DNA from: Myxococcales bacterium
GTDB taxonomy: Bacteria > Myxococcota_A > Polyangia > Haliangiales > Haliangiaceae
Direction of reading: 5' to 3'
Length of the DNA stretch: 64,000 nt
NCBI GenBank assembly: GCA_016717005.1
Contig: JADJUF010000039.1
Coordinates: forward strand, 496,001 to 560,000
The notes under the pieces were generated by a model. That model was given only the letters and a program-made list of their open reading frames with translations. It did no database searches and had not been told where the DNA came from. This document shows positions 1-10,538 of this stretch, piece by piece. Both the position numbers and the translations under genes were made by a program. Numbering within the stretch: the stretch's first letter is position 1; each line of letters opens with the position of its first letter.

Positions 1-1213
1 GTCCACTCGTGCCGGATCGCGTACCGCGCCTGGAAGTTGTTCTGCGACGCCGGCCGCGACCGCTCCTCGAGCTTGCCGCCGTCCTGCAGGAACTCGCGCC
101 CGCCGACGATCGGCTCGGCCGCCTTGAAGACCAGGTCCTCGGTCACGGTCTTGCCGTAGCGCGCGTGCAGCCGCGTCAGCACCATGCTCATCGCGTCGCC
201 GCTGAACGGCGCCGCCGCGCCCTTGGCGCCGCCGAGCACGTCGAGCCCGAGCGTCGACAGCTCGCTCATGTTGATCACCGGCCCCGGGCACGGATCGCAG
301 TTGGTCGCCTGCCACGCGTACTCGGTCACCACCGCGCCCGGGTTCTTCTCGATCGTCCGGTCGAACAACGCCGCGTAGAACTCCCCGAACTTGTCCCGGA
401 CCGCGTCCTTCACGTCGAGGTTCGTCGGGATCGTCACGTTGCCGTAGTTCGCGACCTCGTACCGCTGCCCCGGCGCCAGGATGCTCACGATCAGATCCTG
501 CGTCCCGCTCGAGTTCGCCAGCCCCAGCCGGATCGGCAGGCTGAAGTCGTCCGTGTCGTAGTGGAACCGCAGCGGCGACAAGGCCGCCCGCCCGTCGACG
601 AACTTGACCTTGGCCGGGTCGACCTTCGCCACGAAGAACTTCATCCCCGCCGCCACGTACGGCTTCAGGAACGGCTCCGCCCCCGGCGGGATCTGGTAGT
701 GCTCCTGCCGCAGCCACGTGTCGAGCCCCGTCGAGTCCTTCGCCGACAGCACCACGATCTGGTACTCGCCCACCGTGAACTGCGCCTCGATCGTCACGCC
801 GAGGTCGCGCGCCGCCAGCGCCGGGCCCCGCGGCCGGCGCCAGGCCCGACGGCACCGACTTCATGGCGTAGCGATCGGGCGCACCGCACGGATCCTGCTC
901 CCAGTACTCGACCAGGCGCGGCGCGCCCATCTGATCGACGTGCGTGAAGACCTCCGGCGGCAGCGTCTTGACGTCGGCCTCCTGCAGCACCGTCGGCACC
1001 GGGATCACCATCGCGAACGCCTCGGGCGGCCCCTGGTAGTTGTTCTGCATCGCCAGCACGGTCCGCGTGCCCGAGCGCATCAGCACCACCTGCGTCGCGT
1101 CGTTGAACATCTCCGAGCCTGCGCCGTTGACGTAGAAGCCGCAGAACGCCCGCGCCTCGCGGCGCCGTCAGCGCCAGCGCCGAGGGCAGGGTCGTCGCGA
1201 GGATCTTGTGCAT
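1..1213 (-). pseudogene. DUF2330 secreted protein, third tandem copy, frameshifted and cut by the window edge
   Basis: This is the third DUF2330 copy in a tandem array. It starts at ATG 1213 after a good ribosome binding site (AGGAGG) and its C-terminus lies beyond base 1. The body matches the intact copy at 2881-4395 closely, including the AFCGFYV start of the mature protein, YWEQDPC and FQARYAIRH. The reading frame changes twice, once in the signal peptide (about 1150-1165) and once after EQDPC (about 815-835), each equal to one extra base. Either the copy is decaying or the assembly has indels in G/C runs. The family is secreted and its biochemical role is unknown to me. Confidence 0.75.
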
Positions 1214-2836
1214 GGGCCTCCTGGTGGGTCGAGGATCGAGCCGGGCGCCGCCACGCCGGCGCCCGCGCGGCAGCGTCACCAGCGCGGCGACCCCGAGCGC
1301 CCCCCACCAGCGGCCATCGCCAGGCCGCCGTCGCCGGCATCGGTCGCGCAGCCGCAGCCACTCTTCTTCTTGGCCTGGCGGATCCCGGTGGCGGCAGCGT
1401 GTCGGCCGCGCGGCGGATTCGGCAGCGCGGTGTCGGCGCTCGCGACGGCCGTGACCCCGAGCTCGGGGATGTCCTGGCGCACCAGGTCGGGCAGCTTGGC
1501 CGCGCCCCGCGGCGCGAACGCCAGATCCAGCGCCGGCTTGACGCCACCGCCGGTCACGCCCGCCGGCGGCCCGCCCCAGCGCCCGCGCACCGGATCCTTG
1601 CAGGTGATCGGCCCGGTCCACTCGTGCCGGATCGCGTACCGCGCCTGGAAGTTGTTGATCGAGTCCGGCCGCGACCGCTCCTCGAGCTTGCCGCCAGCCT
1701 GGCAGGAACTCGCGCCCGCCGACGATCGGCTCGGCCGCCTTGAACACCAGGTCCTCGGTCACGGTCTTGCCGTAGCGCGCGTGCAGGCGCGTCAGCACCA
1801 TGCTCGCGTCGCCGCCGAACGGCGCCGCCGCGCCCTCGGCGCCGCCGAGCACGTCGAGCCCCAGGGTCGCCAGCTCGCCCATGTCGATCACCGGCCCCGG
1901 GCACGGGTCGCAGGTGTTCGCGGCCCACGCATACTCGGTCACCACCGCCCCCGGGTTCTTCTCGATCGTCCGGTCGAACAGGGCCGCGTAGAACTCGCCG
2001 AACTTGTCCTTCACCGCGTCCTTGACGTCGAGGTTGGTCGGGATCGTGACGTTGCCGTAGTTGGCGACCTGGTAGCGCTGGTTGGGCGCCAGGATGCTCA
2101 CGATCAGGTCCTGCGTGCCGCGCGAGTTGGCCAGGCCCAGCCGGATCGGCAGGTTGAAGTCGTCGGTGTCGTAGTGGAACCGCAGCGGCGACAGCGCCGC
2201 GCGCCCGTCCTTGAACATCACCTTGGCCGGGTCGACCTTGGCCACGAAGAACTTCATCCCGGCCTCGACGTACGGCCGCAAGAACGGCTCGGCCCCGGGC
2301 GGGATCTGGTACTTCTCCTCGCGCAGCCACGCGTCGAGCCCGGCCGCGTCCTTGGCCGACAGGATCACGATCTGGTACTCGCCGACCTCGAACTTGGCCT
2401 CGACCGTGACCCCGTGGTTGCCGGCGAGGCTGGGCATCGGCGGCTGCGCCGCCATCTCGTAGCGGCCCTCCTTGCGGTCGGACTTCGTCCTCGGCGGCTC
2501 GACGTAGCACGGGTCCTGCTCCCAGTACTCGACCAGCCGCGGCGCGCCCATCTGATCGACCCGCCCGAACACGTCCTTGGGCAGCGTCTTGACGTCCTCC
2601 TTCTGCAGCACCGTCGGCACCGGGATCACCATCGCGAACGCCTCCGGCGGCCCCTGGTAGTTGTTCTGCATCGCCAGCACGGTGCGCGTGCCCGACCGCA
2701 TCAGCACCACCTGCGTCGCGTCGTTGAACATCTCGCTGCCCGCGCCGTTGACGTAGAACCCGCAGAACGCGCGCGCCGTCGAGGCGGTCACGAGCGACGC
2801 GCCGAGCGCGAGGGTGGTGGCGACGAGCTTGTTCAT
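1214..2836 (-). pseudogene. DUF2330 secreted protein, second tandem copy, with frameshifts near the C-terminus
   Basis: The copy starts at ATG 2836 behind an AGGAG site and has a short signal peptide ending ARA before FCGFYVNG. The frame is open for most of the protein up to GGREFLP near 1695, where one extra base relative to the neighbouring copy shifts it. About 390 bases later a missing base in a G run near 1305 restores it, giving a MYXO-CTERM-like tail (GCGCATDAG, hydrophobic stretch, LPRGRRR). No stop codon follows in any frame before the next copy starts at 1213, so the 3' end is uncertain. The two shifts compensate each other, which favours sequencing indels but does not prove them. 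Confidence 0.7.
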
Positions 2837-2880
2837 CGAGTGCTCCTGGTGGTTGCCATGGTGAAGAGAGCGGCGCGCGC

Positions 2881-4395
2881 TCAGCGTCGCCGCCGGCGCA
2901 GCGTCAACGCCAGCACCGCGCCCGCGCCGCCCGCGAACGCCAGCCCGCCGGCCGCGCCGGTCGACGTCGCGCACGTGCAGCCCGGGTACGCGGCCTTGCT
3001 GACCTTGCCCGGCAGCGGCACGCCCGCCTGCACGCCGATCTCCGGGATGTCCTGCGTCACCAGGTCCGGCAGCGACACCTGGCCCCGCGGCGCGAACGCG
3101 ATGTTGGTCGCCGCCTGCGGCTCGTCGGCGATCTGATCCCCGGGCGGCCCGCCCCAGCGCCCGCGCTGCGGGTCCGCGCACGTCACCGGCCCGGTCCACG
3201 CGTGCCGGATCGCGTACCGCGCCTGGAAGTTGTTGGTCTCGTCCGGCCGCGACCGCTCCTCGAGCTTGTGCGTCGCCTCGTCCACCACGAACTCCCGCCC
3301 GCCCACGATCGGCCCCGCCGCCTTGAACACCAGGTCCGCCTTCATGTCGCTCTTGCCGTAGCGCGCGTGCAGCCGCGTCAGCACCAGGCTCCAGTAGTCC
3401 CCACCCAGGACGTCCGCGCCCAAGGTCAGGAAGTCCTCGCCGTCGAGCTGCGGGCCCGGGCACGGATCGCACGTCGACGCGTCCCACGCGTACTCGGTGA
3501 TCACCGCCCCGGGGTTCTGCTCGACCGTCCGGTCGAACAGCGCCGCGTAGAACGCCCCGAACTGCGTCTTCGTCTCCGCCTTGACGTCCAGGTTCGTCGG
3601 GATCGTCACGTTCCCGTAGTTCGCCAGCTCGTACCGCTGGCTCGGCGCCAGGATGTTCACGATCAGGTCCTGCGTCCCGTTCGAGTTCGCCAGCCCCAGC
3701 CGGATCGGCAGGCTGAACTCGTCCGCGTCGTAGTGGAACCGCAGCGGCGACAGCGCCGCCATCCCGTCCACAAACGTCACCTTCTTCGGGTCCACCTTCG
3801 CCACGAAGAACTTCGACCCGCCCTCGACGTACGGCCGCAAGAGCGGCTCCGCCCCTTTCGGGATGCTGTACCGCTCCCGCCGCAGCCACGTGTCCAGCCC
3901 CGACGAGTCCGTCGCCGACAGGATCAAGATCTTGTACTCCCCCACCGTGAACTGCGCCTCGATCGTCACGCCCAGGTCGTCGGACGACTTGACGCTCTCG
4001 TCGGCCGCGCCCGCCATCGCCATCGGCGTCGGCATCGGCCCGTAGTCCCTGTACATGTCGGGCTGACAGGGGTCCTGCTCCCAGTACTCGACCAGCCGCG
4101 GCGATCCCATCTGGTCCACCTTCGCGAACACCTCCCGCGGCAGCGTCTTGACGTCCTCCTCGTGCAGCACCACCGGCACCGGCACCACCATCGCGAAGTC
4201 CGTCGGCGGCCCCTGGTAGTTGTTCTGCATCGCCAGCACCGTCCGTGTCCCCGACCGCATCAGCACCACCTGCGTGGCGTTGTTGAACAGGTCGGCCCCG
4301 CCGCCCCCGACGTAGAAGCCGCAGAAGGCCTGGGCGGCGGACGGCGCCGCGAAGGCGAGGGCCGCGGTCGCGGCGAGGACGAGGCGCTTGCTCAT
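2881..4395 (-). CDS. DUF2330 domain secreted protein with MYXO-CTERM tail (intact copy)
   Basis: 504 residues. ATG 4395 is chosen because a GGAG site lies 8 bases upstream and it opens a signal peptide (KRLVLAATAALAFAAPSAAQA) before the conserved FCGFYVGGGG. The middle holds the DUF2330 core (VVLMRSGTRTVLAMQNNY, YWEQDPC, SPLRFHYD, LARYG-like LHARYGKSD). The C-terminus has GCTCATSTG, a hydrophobic helix and RRRRR, which fits the MYXO-CTERM signal cleaved and anchored by myxosortases. It leads a tandem array with the two damaged copies downstream on the same strand. The function of the family is unknown; an envelope or surface role is inferred from the tail. Confidence 0.9.
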   Translation of the reverse strand: MSKRLVLAATAALAFAAPSAAQAFCGFYVGGGGADLFNNATQVVLMRSGTRTVLAMQNNYQGPPTDFAMVVPVPVVLHEEDVKTLPREVFAKVDQMGSPRLVEYWEQDPCQPDMYRDYGPMPTPMAMAGAADESVKSSDDLGVTIEAQFTVGEYKILILSATDSSGLDTWLRRERYSIPKGAEPLLRPYVEGGSKFFVAKVDPKKVTFVDGMAALSPLRFHYDADEFSLPIRLGLANSNGTQDLIVNILAPSQRYELANYGNVTIPTNLDVKAETKTQFGAFYAALFDRTVEQNPGAVITEYAWDASTCDPCPGPQLDGEDFLTLGADVLGGDYWSLVLTRLHARYGKSDMKADLVFKAAGPIVGGREFVVDEATHKLEERSRPDETNNFQARYAIRHAWTGPVTCADPQRGRWGGPPGDQIADEPQAATNIAFAPRGQVSLPDLVTQDIPEIGVQAGVPLPGKVSKAAYPGCTCATSTGAAGGLAFAGGAGAVLALTLRRRRR

Positions 4396-4610
4396 GTGGA
4401 CTCCGGGCGCGCACGGAGGCCGCACGGCATGGCGCCGTCGGTCCCCCGCGTCGAGACGCGTGGGCGCGATGATAGACAAACGCGCGGAGCGTGTCCTTGG
4501 CCTGCGCCGCGCGATTTCGTGATTGTCGCCGCGCGGTTACAAGTGATGACGACGCAAGCAATGCGCCGCGGGCGCGCCGTCGCGCCGTCGACGCATGACG
4601 GCGCGCGTCG

Positions 4611-5522
<912 letters not shown>

Positions 5523-5554
5523 GCGGACCTCGAGGGTATCACAGCCGGTCCGAC

Positions 5555-7126
5555 CTACGCGTCCGCACGCTTGCCGAACCGCCGCCGCCGCCGAGCCCGG
5601 GCCCGCGGGATGACGGCGAGGACCGGCGTCGACGAGACCGCGAGCAGGTCGTCGCGCTGGTAGATGCGGTCGTCGAGCAGCGCCAGGCCCAGGGCCAGCG
5701 CGATGCCCAGCAGGGTGAACACGACCAGGCCGACCATGACCAGCTTCTTCTTGGGCTTGCCGATCGGCCGCAGCGGCCGGTAGGCGCCGTCGACGATCGA
5801 CAGGCTGTCGCCCTGCTCGGCGATGCGCTGCTGGGCCTCGAGCTCGGTGCGGAACGCGCTGTCGGCGAGGCTGTCGACGCGCTGCTTCTGCTCGTCGACG
5901 TCGAGCTTGAGCTGCTGGTAGTCGTCCTCGAGCTTGACCACCGAGCTGGCGGCGGCGGCGGCGGCGGTGGCGGCGCCGCCGTCGGGGGTGACGGCGACCC
6001 CAGCGCCGGGCCTGGTGCGCCCTCGCTCGGCGGCGATCTGGCGCTCGATGTCGGCCAGGAGCCGCTGGAGCTGGGCCGGATCGACCGGCGTCGACGGGAG
6101 CGGATCGTCGACGACGACGACCTTGTCGGGCGGGACCGCGGCCTTGGCGGCGCGCAGCCGGGCCTGGGCCGACGCCAGCGCCTCCTTGGCCTTGAGCATC
6201 TCGGGATGGCGGTCGGTGAACTTGGCCTGGGCGTCCTCGACCCGGCGGCTCGCGGCCGCGACCTCGCGCTCGACCTCGGCCACCTTGGCGTCGGCCGCGA
6301 GCTGCTCGGGCGTGCGCTCGCGCCGGACCGGCGCCGGGGTCGGGACCGGCGCGTTGGGGTTGTCGATCCGCGCCTTGATGCGGGCGCGCTGGCGCTCGAG
6401 CGCCTGCAGCACCGAGGTGGTCGGCCCCGACGAGGTCGGCCGGGCGTTGCGATCCTGCATGGCCCGCACCGCGGCGCCCTCGCCGTTGCCCGCGTTGTTC
6501 TCGCTGACGAACTCGGGGTGAGCCACGAGGAACTGGTTGAGCGTCCGCTGCCGGGCGCGCAGCAGATCGATGGCCTCGCCCCGCAACCCGGCGGCGAACT
6601 TGGCGGTGGCCTGGGCCGACTCGACCCGGACCGCGGCCGCCTTGTCGCGCAAGAGCGTGGTCAGCCGCTGGGTCACGGCCTTGGCGCGATCGGGATCGGG
6701 ATCCTGGTAGGTGATGACGAAGGTGTTGGCGCCGCGCGGCCGGAAGCCGATCCGCAGGCGCAGCTCCTCGACCGCAACGTCCTCGCCCTCGGCGGCGAGC
6801 AGGTCAGGGAACGGGTTGACCTCGGCGTCGCGGATCACGTCGACGAGCGAGCTGCGCGCCAGGAGCAGCTCGCGGTAGCGCTCGCCGATGTTGCGGTGCA
6901 TCGTCGAGACCTCGCGGTTCTGCAGCAAGCTCGTCTGCAGGCGCTCCTGGTAGTACAGCACCGCGCCCGACTGGTAGACCTTGGGGCGGGACAGCGCGAA
7001 CAGCACCGACAGGACGGCCCCGACCACGATCAGCCCGACGGTCAGCCACCAGTACCGGCTGGCGCGGTGCAGGAAGCGCAGCAGCTGATCGAGCCGGTCG
7101 CGCGCGGTCGTGGGGGTCACAGCCAT
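5555..7126 (-). CDS. Wzz/GNVR-type polysaccharide co-polymerase
   Basis: 523 residues with the two-membrane-helix layout of chain-length determinant proteins. TM1 is near residues 27-46 (YWWLTVGLIVVGAVLSVLFA) and TM2 near 480-500 (LVMVGLVVFTLLGIALAL), with a long periplasmic region between them rich in coiled coil and QARLRA-type heptads. The cytosolic tail is very basic (ARARRRRRFGKR). It overlaps the 3' end of a second Wzz-like gene (7117-8205) by 10 bases and is followed by the CpsD-like ATPase. Wzz proteins control polymer length and connect the polymerase or exporter to the tyrosine-kinase partner. No polymerase or flippase is in the window. Confidence 0.87.
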   Translation of the reverse strand: MAVTPTTARDRLDQLLRFLHRASRYWWLTVGLIVVGAVLSVLFALSRPKVYQSGAVLYYQERLQTSLLQNREVSTMHRNIGERYRELLLARSSLVDVIRDAEVNPFPDLLAAEGEDVAVEELRLRIGFRPRGANTFVITYQDPDPDRAKAVTQRLTTLLRDKAAAVRVESAQATAKFAAGLRGEAIDLLRARQRTLNQFLVAHPEFVSENNAGNGEGAAVRAMQDRNARPTSSGPTTSVLQALERQRARIKARIDNPNAPVPTPAPVRRERTPEQLAADAKVAEVEREVAAASRRVEDAQAKFTDRHPEMLKAKEALASAQARLRAAKAAVPPDKVVVVDDPLPSTPVDPAQLQRLLADIERQIAAERGRTRPGAGVAVTPDGGAATAAAAAASSVVKLEDDYQQLKLDVDEQKQRVDSLADSAFRTELEAQQRIAEQGDSLSIVDGAYRPLRPIGKPKKKLVMVGLVVFTLLGIALALGLALLDDRIYQRDDLLAVSSTPVLAVIPRARARRRRRFGKRADA

Positions 7127-8205
7127 CGTCGGTAGGATGGTACACGACGGGCGCCGACGCCACGCTGGCGGAGCGATCCGACGTCGTCGCCCGGGAAGCC
7201 AGGGACGTGCCCGACCAGCGGCAGGGCCATCCGGCGGATGTCGTCGGCGTCGTGGACCTTGGTGTCGAAGGCACCCACCACCAGGATCGACAGCGGCCCG
7301 ATGATCAGGAGCGCGACCACCGCGGTCAGGATCAGCGTCGGCAGGCGCCCGCCGTGGTCGACCGGCGGCCGCCGCTCATCGACGATCTCGATCTCGAGCG
7401 CGAGGCCGGCGGCGTTGACCTCGGCCTGGAGCGTGTCGAAGTCGGTGCGGCCCTCGACCGCCTCGAAGGCCTGGGTCGCGGCCTGCCACTCGGTCGCCAG
7501 CGTGCTGGCCCGGACGCGCAGCGCGCCGATCCGGTCGACCTGCCCCTCGCGCTGGGCGGCGGCCAGCTCGTCGTAGACCGCGGCCTGCTCGCGCGCGACC
7601 GCGTCGAGGCGGGCGCGGGCCGCCGCGACGCCATCGCGGGCCTGGGCCGCCAGCGCCTGGGCCGCCTGGTAGCGGCGATCGGCCTCGCCGTCCTGGACCG
7701 CGCGGGCCAGCGCCCGCGCCATCTCGTAGGCGAACGCCGGGTCGACCGCGCTGTAGGCGATCGCCACCCGGGCCGAGCGGCGCTCGTCGTACGCCCACGC
7801 GTACTGGAAGTAGTTGCGCCAGACCCCGATCTGCAGGCCGTCGCGGAACTCCTCGACGGCGGCCGCGTCGCCGAACCGCGCCCGCTCGCGCCGCATGAGC
7901 TCGTGCTCGTCGAGGAACCTGAGCAACCGGTCGCTCGACAGGAGCACGTTCGCGACGTAGTCGCGCAGCTGGTCGAGCGGCGTCGGGTTGAAGCCGGCGT
8001 TGAGATCGCCCTCGGTGATCGCCAGGATGACGCGGGCTCGGTAGATCGTCGGCTTGAGCGCGACCTTGCGCACGACGGCCCCGGTCAGCACCACCGTCAG
8101 GATCGCCACCAGCCACCAGCGCTGCAGGGCCCGCCGCCGCAGTCGATCGACCACGTCGTAGAGCGCCAGGTGCAGCGGCTCCTCGGCCTCGAACCAGTCG
8201 ACCAC
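7117..8205 (-). CDS. Second Wzz-like polysaccharide chain-length/export protein
   Basis: 362 residues. GTG 8205 is preferred: the frame is open further upstream, but that stretch is Arg/Pro-rich and non-protein-like, and TATCGT sits 5 bases before the GTG in the leaderless pattern seen in this window. TM1 is near residues 22-42 (WWLVAILTVVLTGAVV) and TM2 near 300-325 (LPTLILTAVVALLIIGPLSI). A coiled-coil periplasmic region lies between (AAARARLDAVAREQAAVYDEL). It is first in a three-gene operon with another Wzz and a CpsD-like protein. Two Wzz proteins in tandem may form a hetero-complex or act at different steps; that is inference. Confidence 0.82.
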   Translation of the reverse strand: MVDWFEAEEPLHLALYDVVDRLRRRALQRWWLVAILTVVLTGAVVRKVALKPTIYRARVILAITEGDLNAGFNPTPLDQLRDYVANVLLSSDRLLRFLDEHELMRRERARFGDAAAVEEFRDGLQIGVWRNYFQYAWAYDERRSARVAIAYSAVDPAFAYEMARALARAVQDGEADRRYQAAQALAAQARDGVAAARARLDAVAREQAAVYDELAAAQREGQVDRIGALRVRASTLATEWQAATQAFEAVEGRTDFDTLQAEVNAAGLALEIEIVDERRPPVDHGGRLPTLILTAVVALLIIGPLSILVVGAFDTKVHDADDIRRMALPLVGHVPGFPGDDVGSLRQRGVGARRVPSYRRWL

Positions 8206-8285
8206 GCGCCACGATAGCGCGGTTCGGGAGCCGGCGCGCGGACGGTCCCAGTTGCGCGGACTCGGCGTCAATGAGATCGTGAGGC

Positions 8286-9686
8286 ATGAGCGCTCGTCTG
8301 GGGGGACTGGCATCGCTAGGGATCTGGCTATCGATCGGCGCGTGCGGCGCCGCCGACACCACGGTCGACCCGGGCGACTTCGCGCTGCGCGATCTGCTCG
8401 GCGTGGCGCCCAAGGTCGCGGCCGCCTGGGACGACGATCAGCGCGCGGCCGCGCGCGCGGTCCTGGCGTCGGCGCTGCGCGACGACGAGGCGGTCGAGCT
8501 GGCCGAGGTCGTCGCGCGCGCCGACGACGCCGACGTCGTGCGGACCCTGGCGATGACCGACCTGCGGCTCGACGACGACGGCCACGACGCGCTGGGCCTG
8601 GTCGCGCTGTCGGAGCCCGCGCCGACCCGCGCGGCCGTGGCGCTGGCCGCCCCCGCGACCACGGCGGCGCTGCGCGGCGAGCCGGCGGCGGCGCCGGTGG
8701 CGATCGACGTCGACGCCCAGGCGTGGCCATGCCCGCGCGGCCCGTGCGACCTGGCCGACCTGCGCGGCCTCGCGGCGCTGGCGACCGACGCCGCCCCGGA
8801 CGCGGCCCTGGTGCGGGTCCGCCCGGTCGTGCAGCTGGCCAGCGTCGCCGCGCTCGTGGCGGGCGCCGACGGCGTCCCGGTGCTGCTGGTGAACCCGATC
8901 GTGACGGCGCTCGGCCTCGGCCCCGACGCGGAGGCCGCGCCGAGCCCGCCGGCCGGGCCGAGCCTCGCGGCCCCGGCGACGCCGCTGCCGCCGCCACCCT
9001 TGGTGACCGGATCCTGGAACTACGGTCCGACGCTCGCCGACTGCGCCGGCAGCGTCCAGAACGAGTGCGGGACCTGCCTGGGCGGGGGCCTGTGCGAGTC
9101 GGTGTGGCCGACGATCTCGGGCATGGACGCGTGCGTGCTGCTCGACGCCGACCCCAGCCGCAACTACGCGCTGGTGTGCATCAACCTGGCGGTGTCGCTG
9201 GCCGACGTCCGCGCGTGCCTGCTCGACCGCGGCTCGAGCTGTGGGGTCGCCGCGACCGCGATCGACACCCCGGCCGGGCTCGACGCCAACGCCAGCTTCC
9301 TCGACACCCCCTCGTGCCAGGACGACCTCCAGATCTGCCTCGACCAGCTCTACGGCGCCGGCATGGGCACCGGCGGCAGCGACGGCTGCGGCTCGTGCAG
9401 CGGGTGCGACGGCTGCAACAGCAGCACCGACAACGGCAGCTGCAACAACAGCAACGACAACAGCAACTGCAACGGCAACGGCTGCAACGGCAACGGCTGC
9501 AACGGCAACGGCGGCGGCTGCGGCAACGGCGGCAGCGGCGGCAGCTGCTCGATCGCGCAGCGCTCGCGCCACAGCCCGGGGCTGGCGGTCGGCCTGGCGT
9601 GGGTCCTGGTGCCGCTGCCGGTGGCGCTGCGGGCGCGGCGGCGGGCGCGGCGCGGGCGCGCGCGGCTCGACGCGGATCCGGCGTGA
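8286..9686 (+). CDS. Lipoprotein-like Cys/Asn/Gly-rich surface protein with C-terminal helix and Arg cluster
   Basis: 466 residues and not a family I recognise. The N-terminus (MSARLGGLASLGIWLSIGAC) looks like a lipoprotein signal with Cys 20 as the lipidation site. Residues about 20-250 are acidic and Ala/Asp-rich. Residues 250-350 hold regularly spaced Cys pairs (CGTCLGGGLC, CVLLD, CINLA). Residues about 360-420 are a low-complexity Cys/Asn/Gly tract with CNGNG repeats. The end has Cys-Ser, a hydrophobic helix (GLAVGLAWVLVPLPVALRA) and RRRARRGRAR, resembling a C-terminal sorting signal. It overlaps the next gene, an Lgt-like enzyme, by GTGA, so the two are translationally coupled and probably work together. 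Confidence 0.8.
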   Translation: MSARLGGLASLGIWLSIGACGAADTTVDPGDFALRDLLGVAPKVAAAWDDDQRAAARAVLASALRDDEAVELAEVVARADDADVVRTLAMTDLRLDDDGHDALGLVALSEPAPTRAAVALAAPATTAALRGEPAAAPVAIDVDAQAWPCPRGPCDLADLRGLAALATDAAPDAALVRVRPVVQLASVAALVAGADGVPVLLVNPIVTALGLGPDAEAAPSPPAGPSLAAPATPLPPPPLVTGSWNYGPTLADCAGSVQNECGTCLGGGLCESVWPTISGMDACVLLDADPSRNYALVCINLAVSLADVRACLLDRGSSCGVAATAIDTPAGLDANASFLDTPSCQDDLQICLDQLYGAGMGTGGSDGCGSCSGCDGCNSSTDNGSCNNSNDNSNCNGNGCNGNGCNGNGGGCGNGGSGGSCSIAQRSRHSPGLAVGLAWVLVPLPVALRARRRARRGRARLDADPA

Positions 9687-10504
9687 GATCCCACGTCGTC
9701 GCCTGGCTGGCGCAGTACCTGCCGATGTCGGTCGCGCAGCTGCTGGCGCCGACCTGGTTCACGATGGTCGGCGTCGCGGGCCTGGTGACGGTGCTGCTGC
9801 TCTTGCGCCACGCCCGTCGCGACCACGTCGACCGCGGCGCGGTCGCGACCGCGGTGATCACGACGTACCTCACGGCGATCGCCGGCGGCGTCGCGATCCC
9901 GGTGCTGATCGAGCTTGGCTCGACCGGCCGGCTGTGGTTCGTCGGGATGACCTCGTACTGGGGCTACCTGGTCGGGACCATCGCGATGGTCGAGACCTGT
10001 CGGCGGGTGAAGGTCCCGCTCGGCTGGATGGCCGATCGCATCACCCCGGCGCTGGGCGTGTCGCTGGCGCTGATCCGGGTCGGCTGCTTCCTGGCCGGCT
10101 GCGACTACGGCCAGATCAGCTCGGTGCCGTGGGCGGTGCGCTTCCCGCGGGGCAGCTCGGCCTGGCGCGATCACGTCGCGCAGGGCCTGGTGCCGGCCGC
10201 GCGCGACGCGTCGCTCCCGGTGCACCCGACCCAGCTGTACGAGGCGGCGCTGGGCGTGGTGATCGCGCTGGTCGCGTGGCGGTACAACCGGCGCGCGGCC
10301 CGGATCGGATCGGGGCGCACGTTCGTGGCCGCGGCCGCCGCGTACTGCGTCGGGCGCCTCGGCGTCGAGAACCTGCGCGGCGATGGCGTGCGCGGCTTCG
10401 TCGGCGGGCTGTCGAGCGGCCAGCTGTTCGCGCTCGCGGTGCTGGCGGCGATCGCGGTGGCCGCGGTGCGGGCGCGCCGGACGCCGCCGCCGCTGGCAGG
10501 GTAG
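9683..10504 (+). CDS. Lgt-family (prolipoprotein diacylglyceryl transferase-like) membrane protein
   Basis: 273 residues. The GTG at 9683 overlaps the stop codon of the Cys-rich gene (GTGA). There are about seven hydrophobic segments and the Lgt signature region reads IRVGCFLAGCDYG, followed by PVHPTQLYEAALG and CVGRLGVENLRGD. Classical Lgt attaches diacylglycerol to the lipobox cysteine of prelipoproteins; its signature is GRIGNFINGE, so this belongs to the divergent subgroup with Cys at the Asn position. The tight coupling to a multi-cysteine protein suggests a dedicated modification or anchoring enzyme instead of the housekeeping Lgt. That role is inference. Confidence 0.85.
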   Translation: MRSHVVAWLAQYLPMSVAQLLAPTWFTMVGVAGLVTVLLLLRHARRDHVDRGAVATAVITTYLTAIAGGVAIPVLIELGSTGRLWFVGMTSYWGYLVGTIAMVETCRRVKVPLGWMADRITPALGVSLALIRVGCFLAGCDYGQISSVPWAVRFPRGSSAWRDHVAQGLVPAARDASLPVHPTQLYEAALGVVIALVAWRYNRRAARIGSGRTFVAAAAAYCVGRLGVENLRGDGVRGFVGGLSSGQLFALAVLAAIAVAAVRARRTPPPLAG

Positions 10505-10538
10505 CCAGGACCAGCGCCGCCGCGTGCTACGGTGACGC

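Noticed and set aside
9361..9560. CNGNG tract as an assembly artefact
   Set aside because: The units are not identical at DNA level and the frame stays open through the C-terminal helix.
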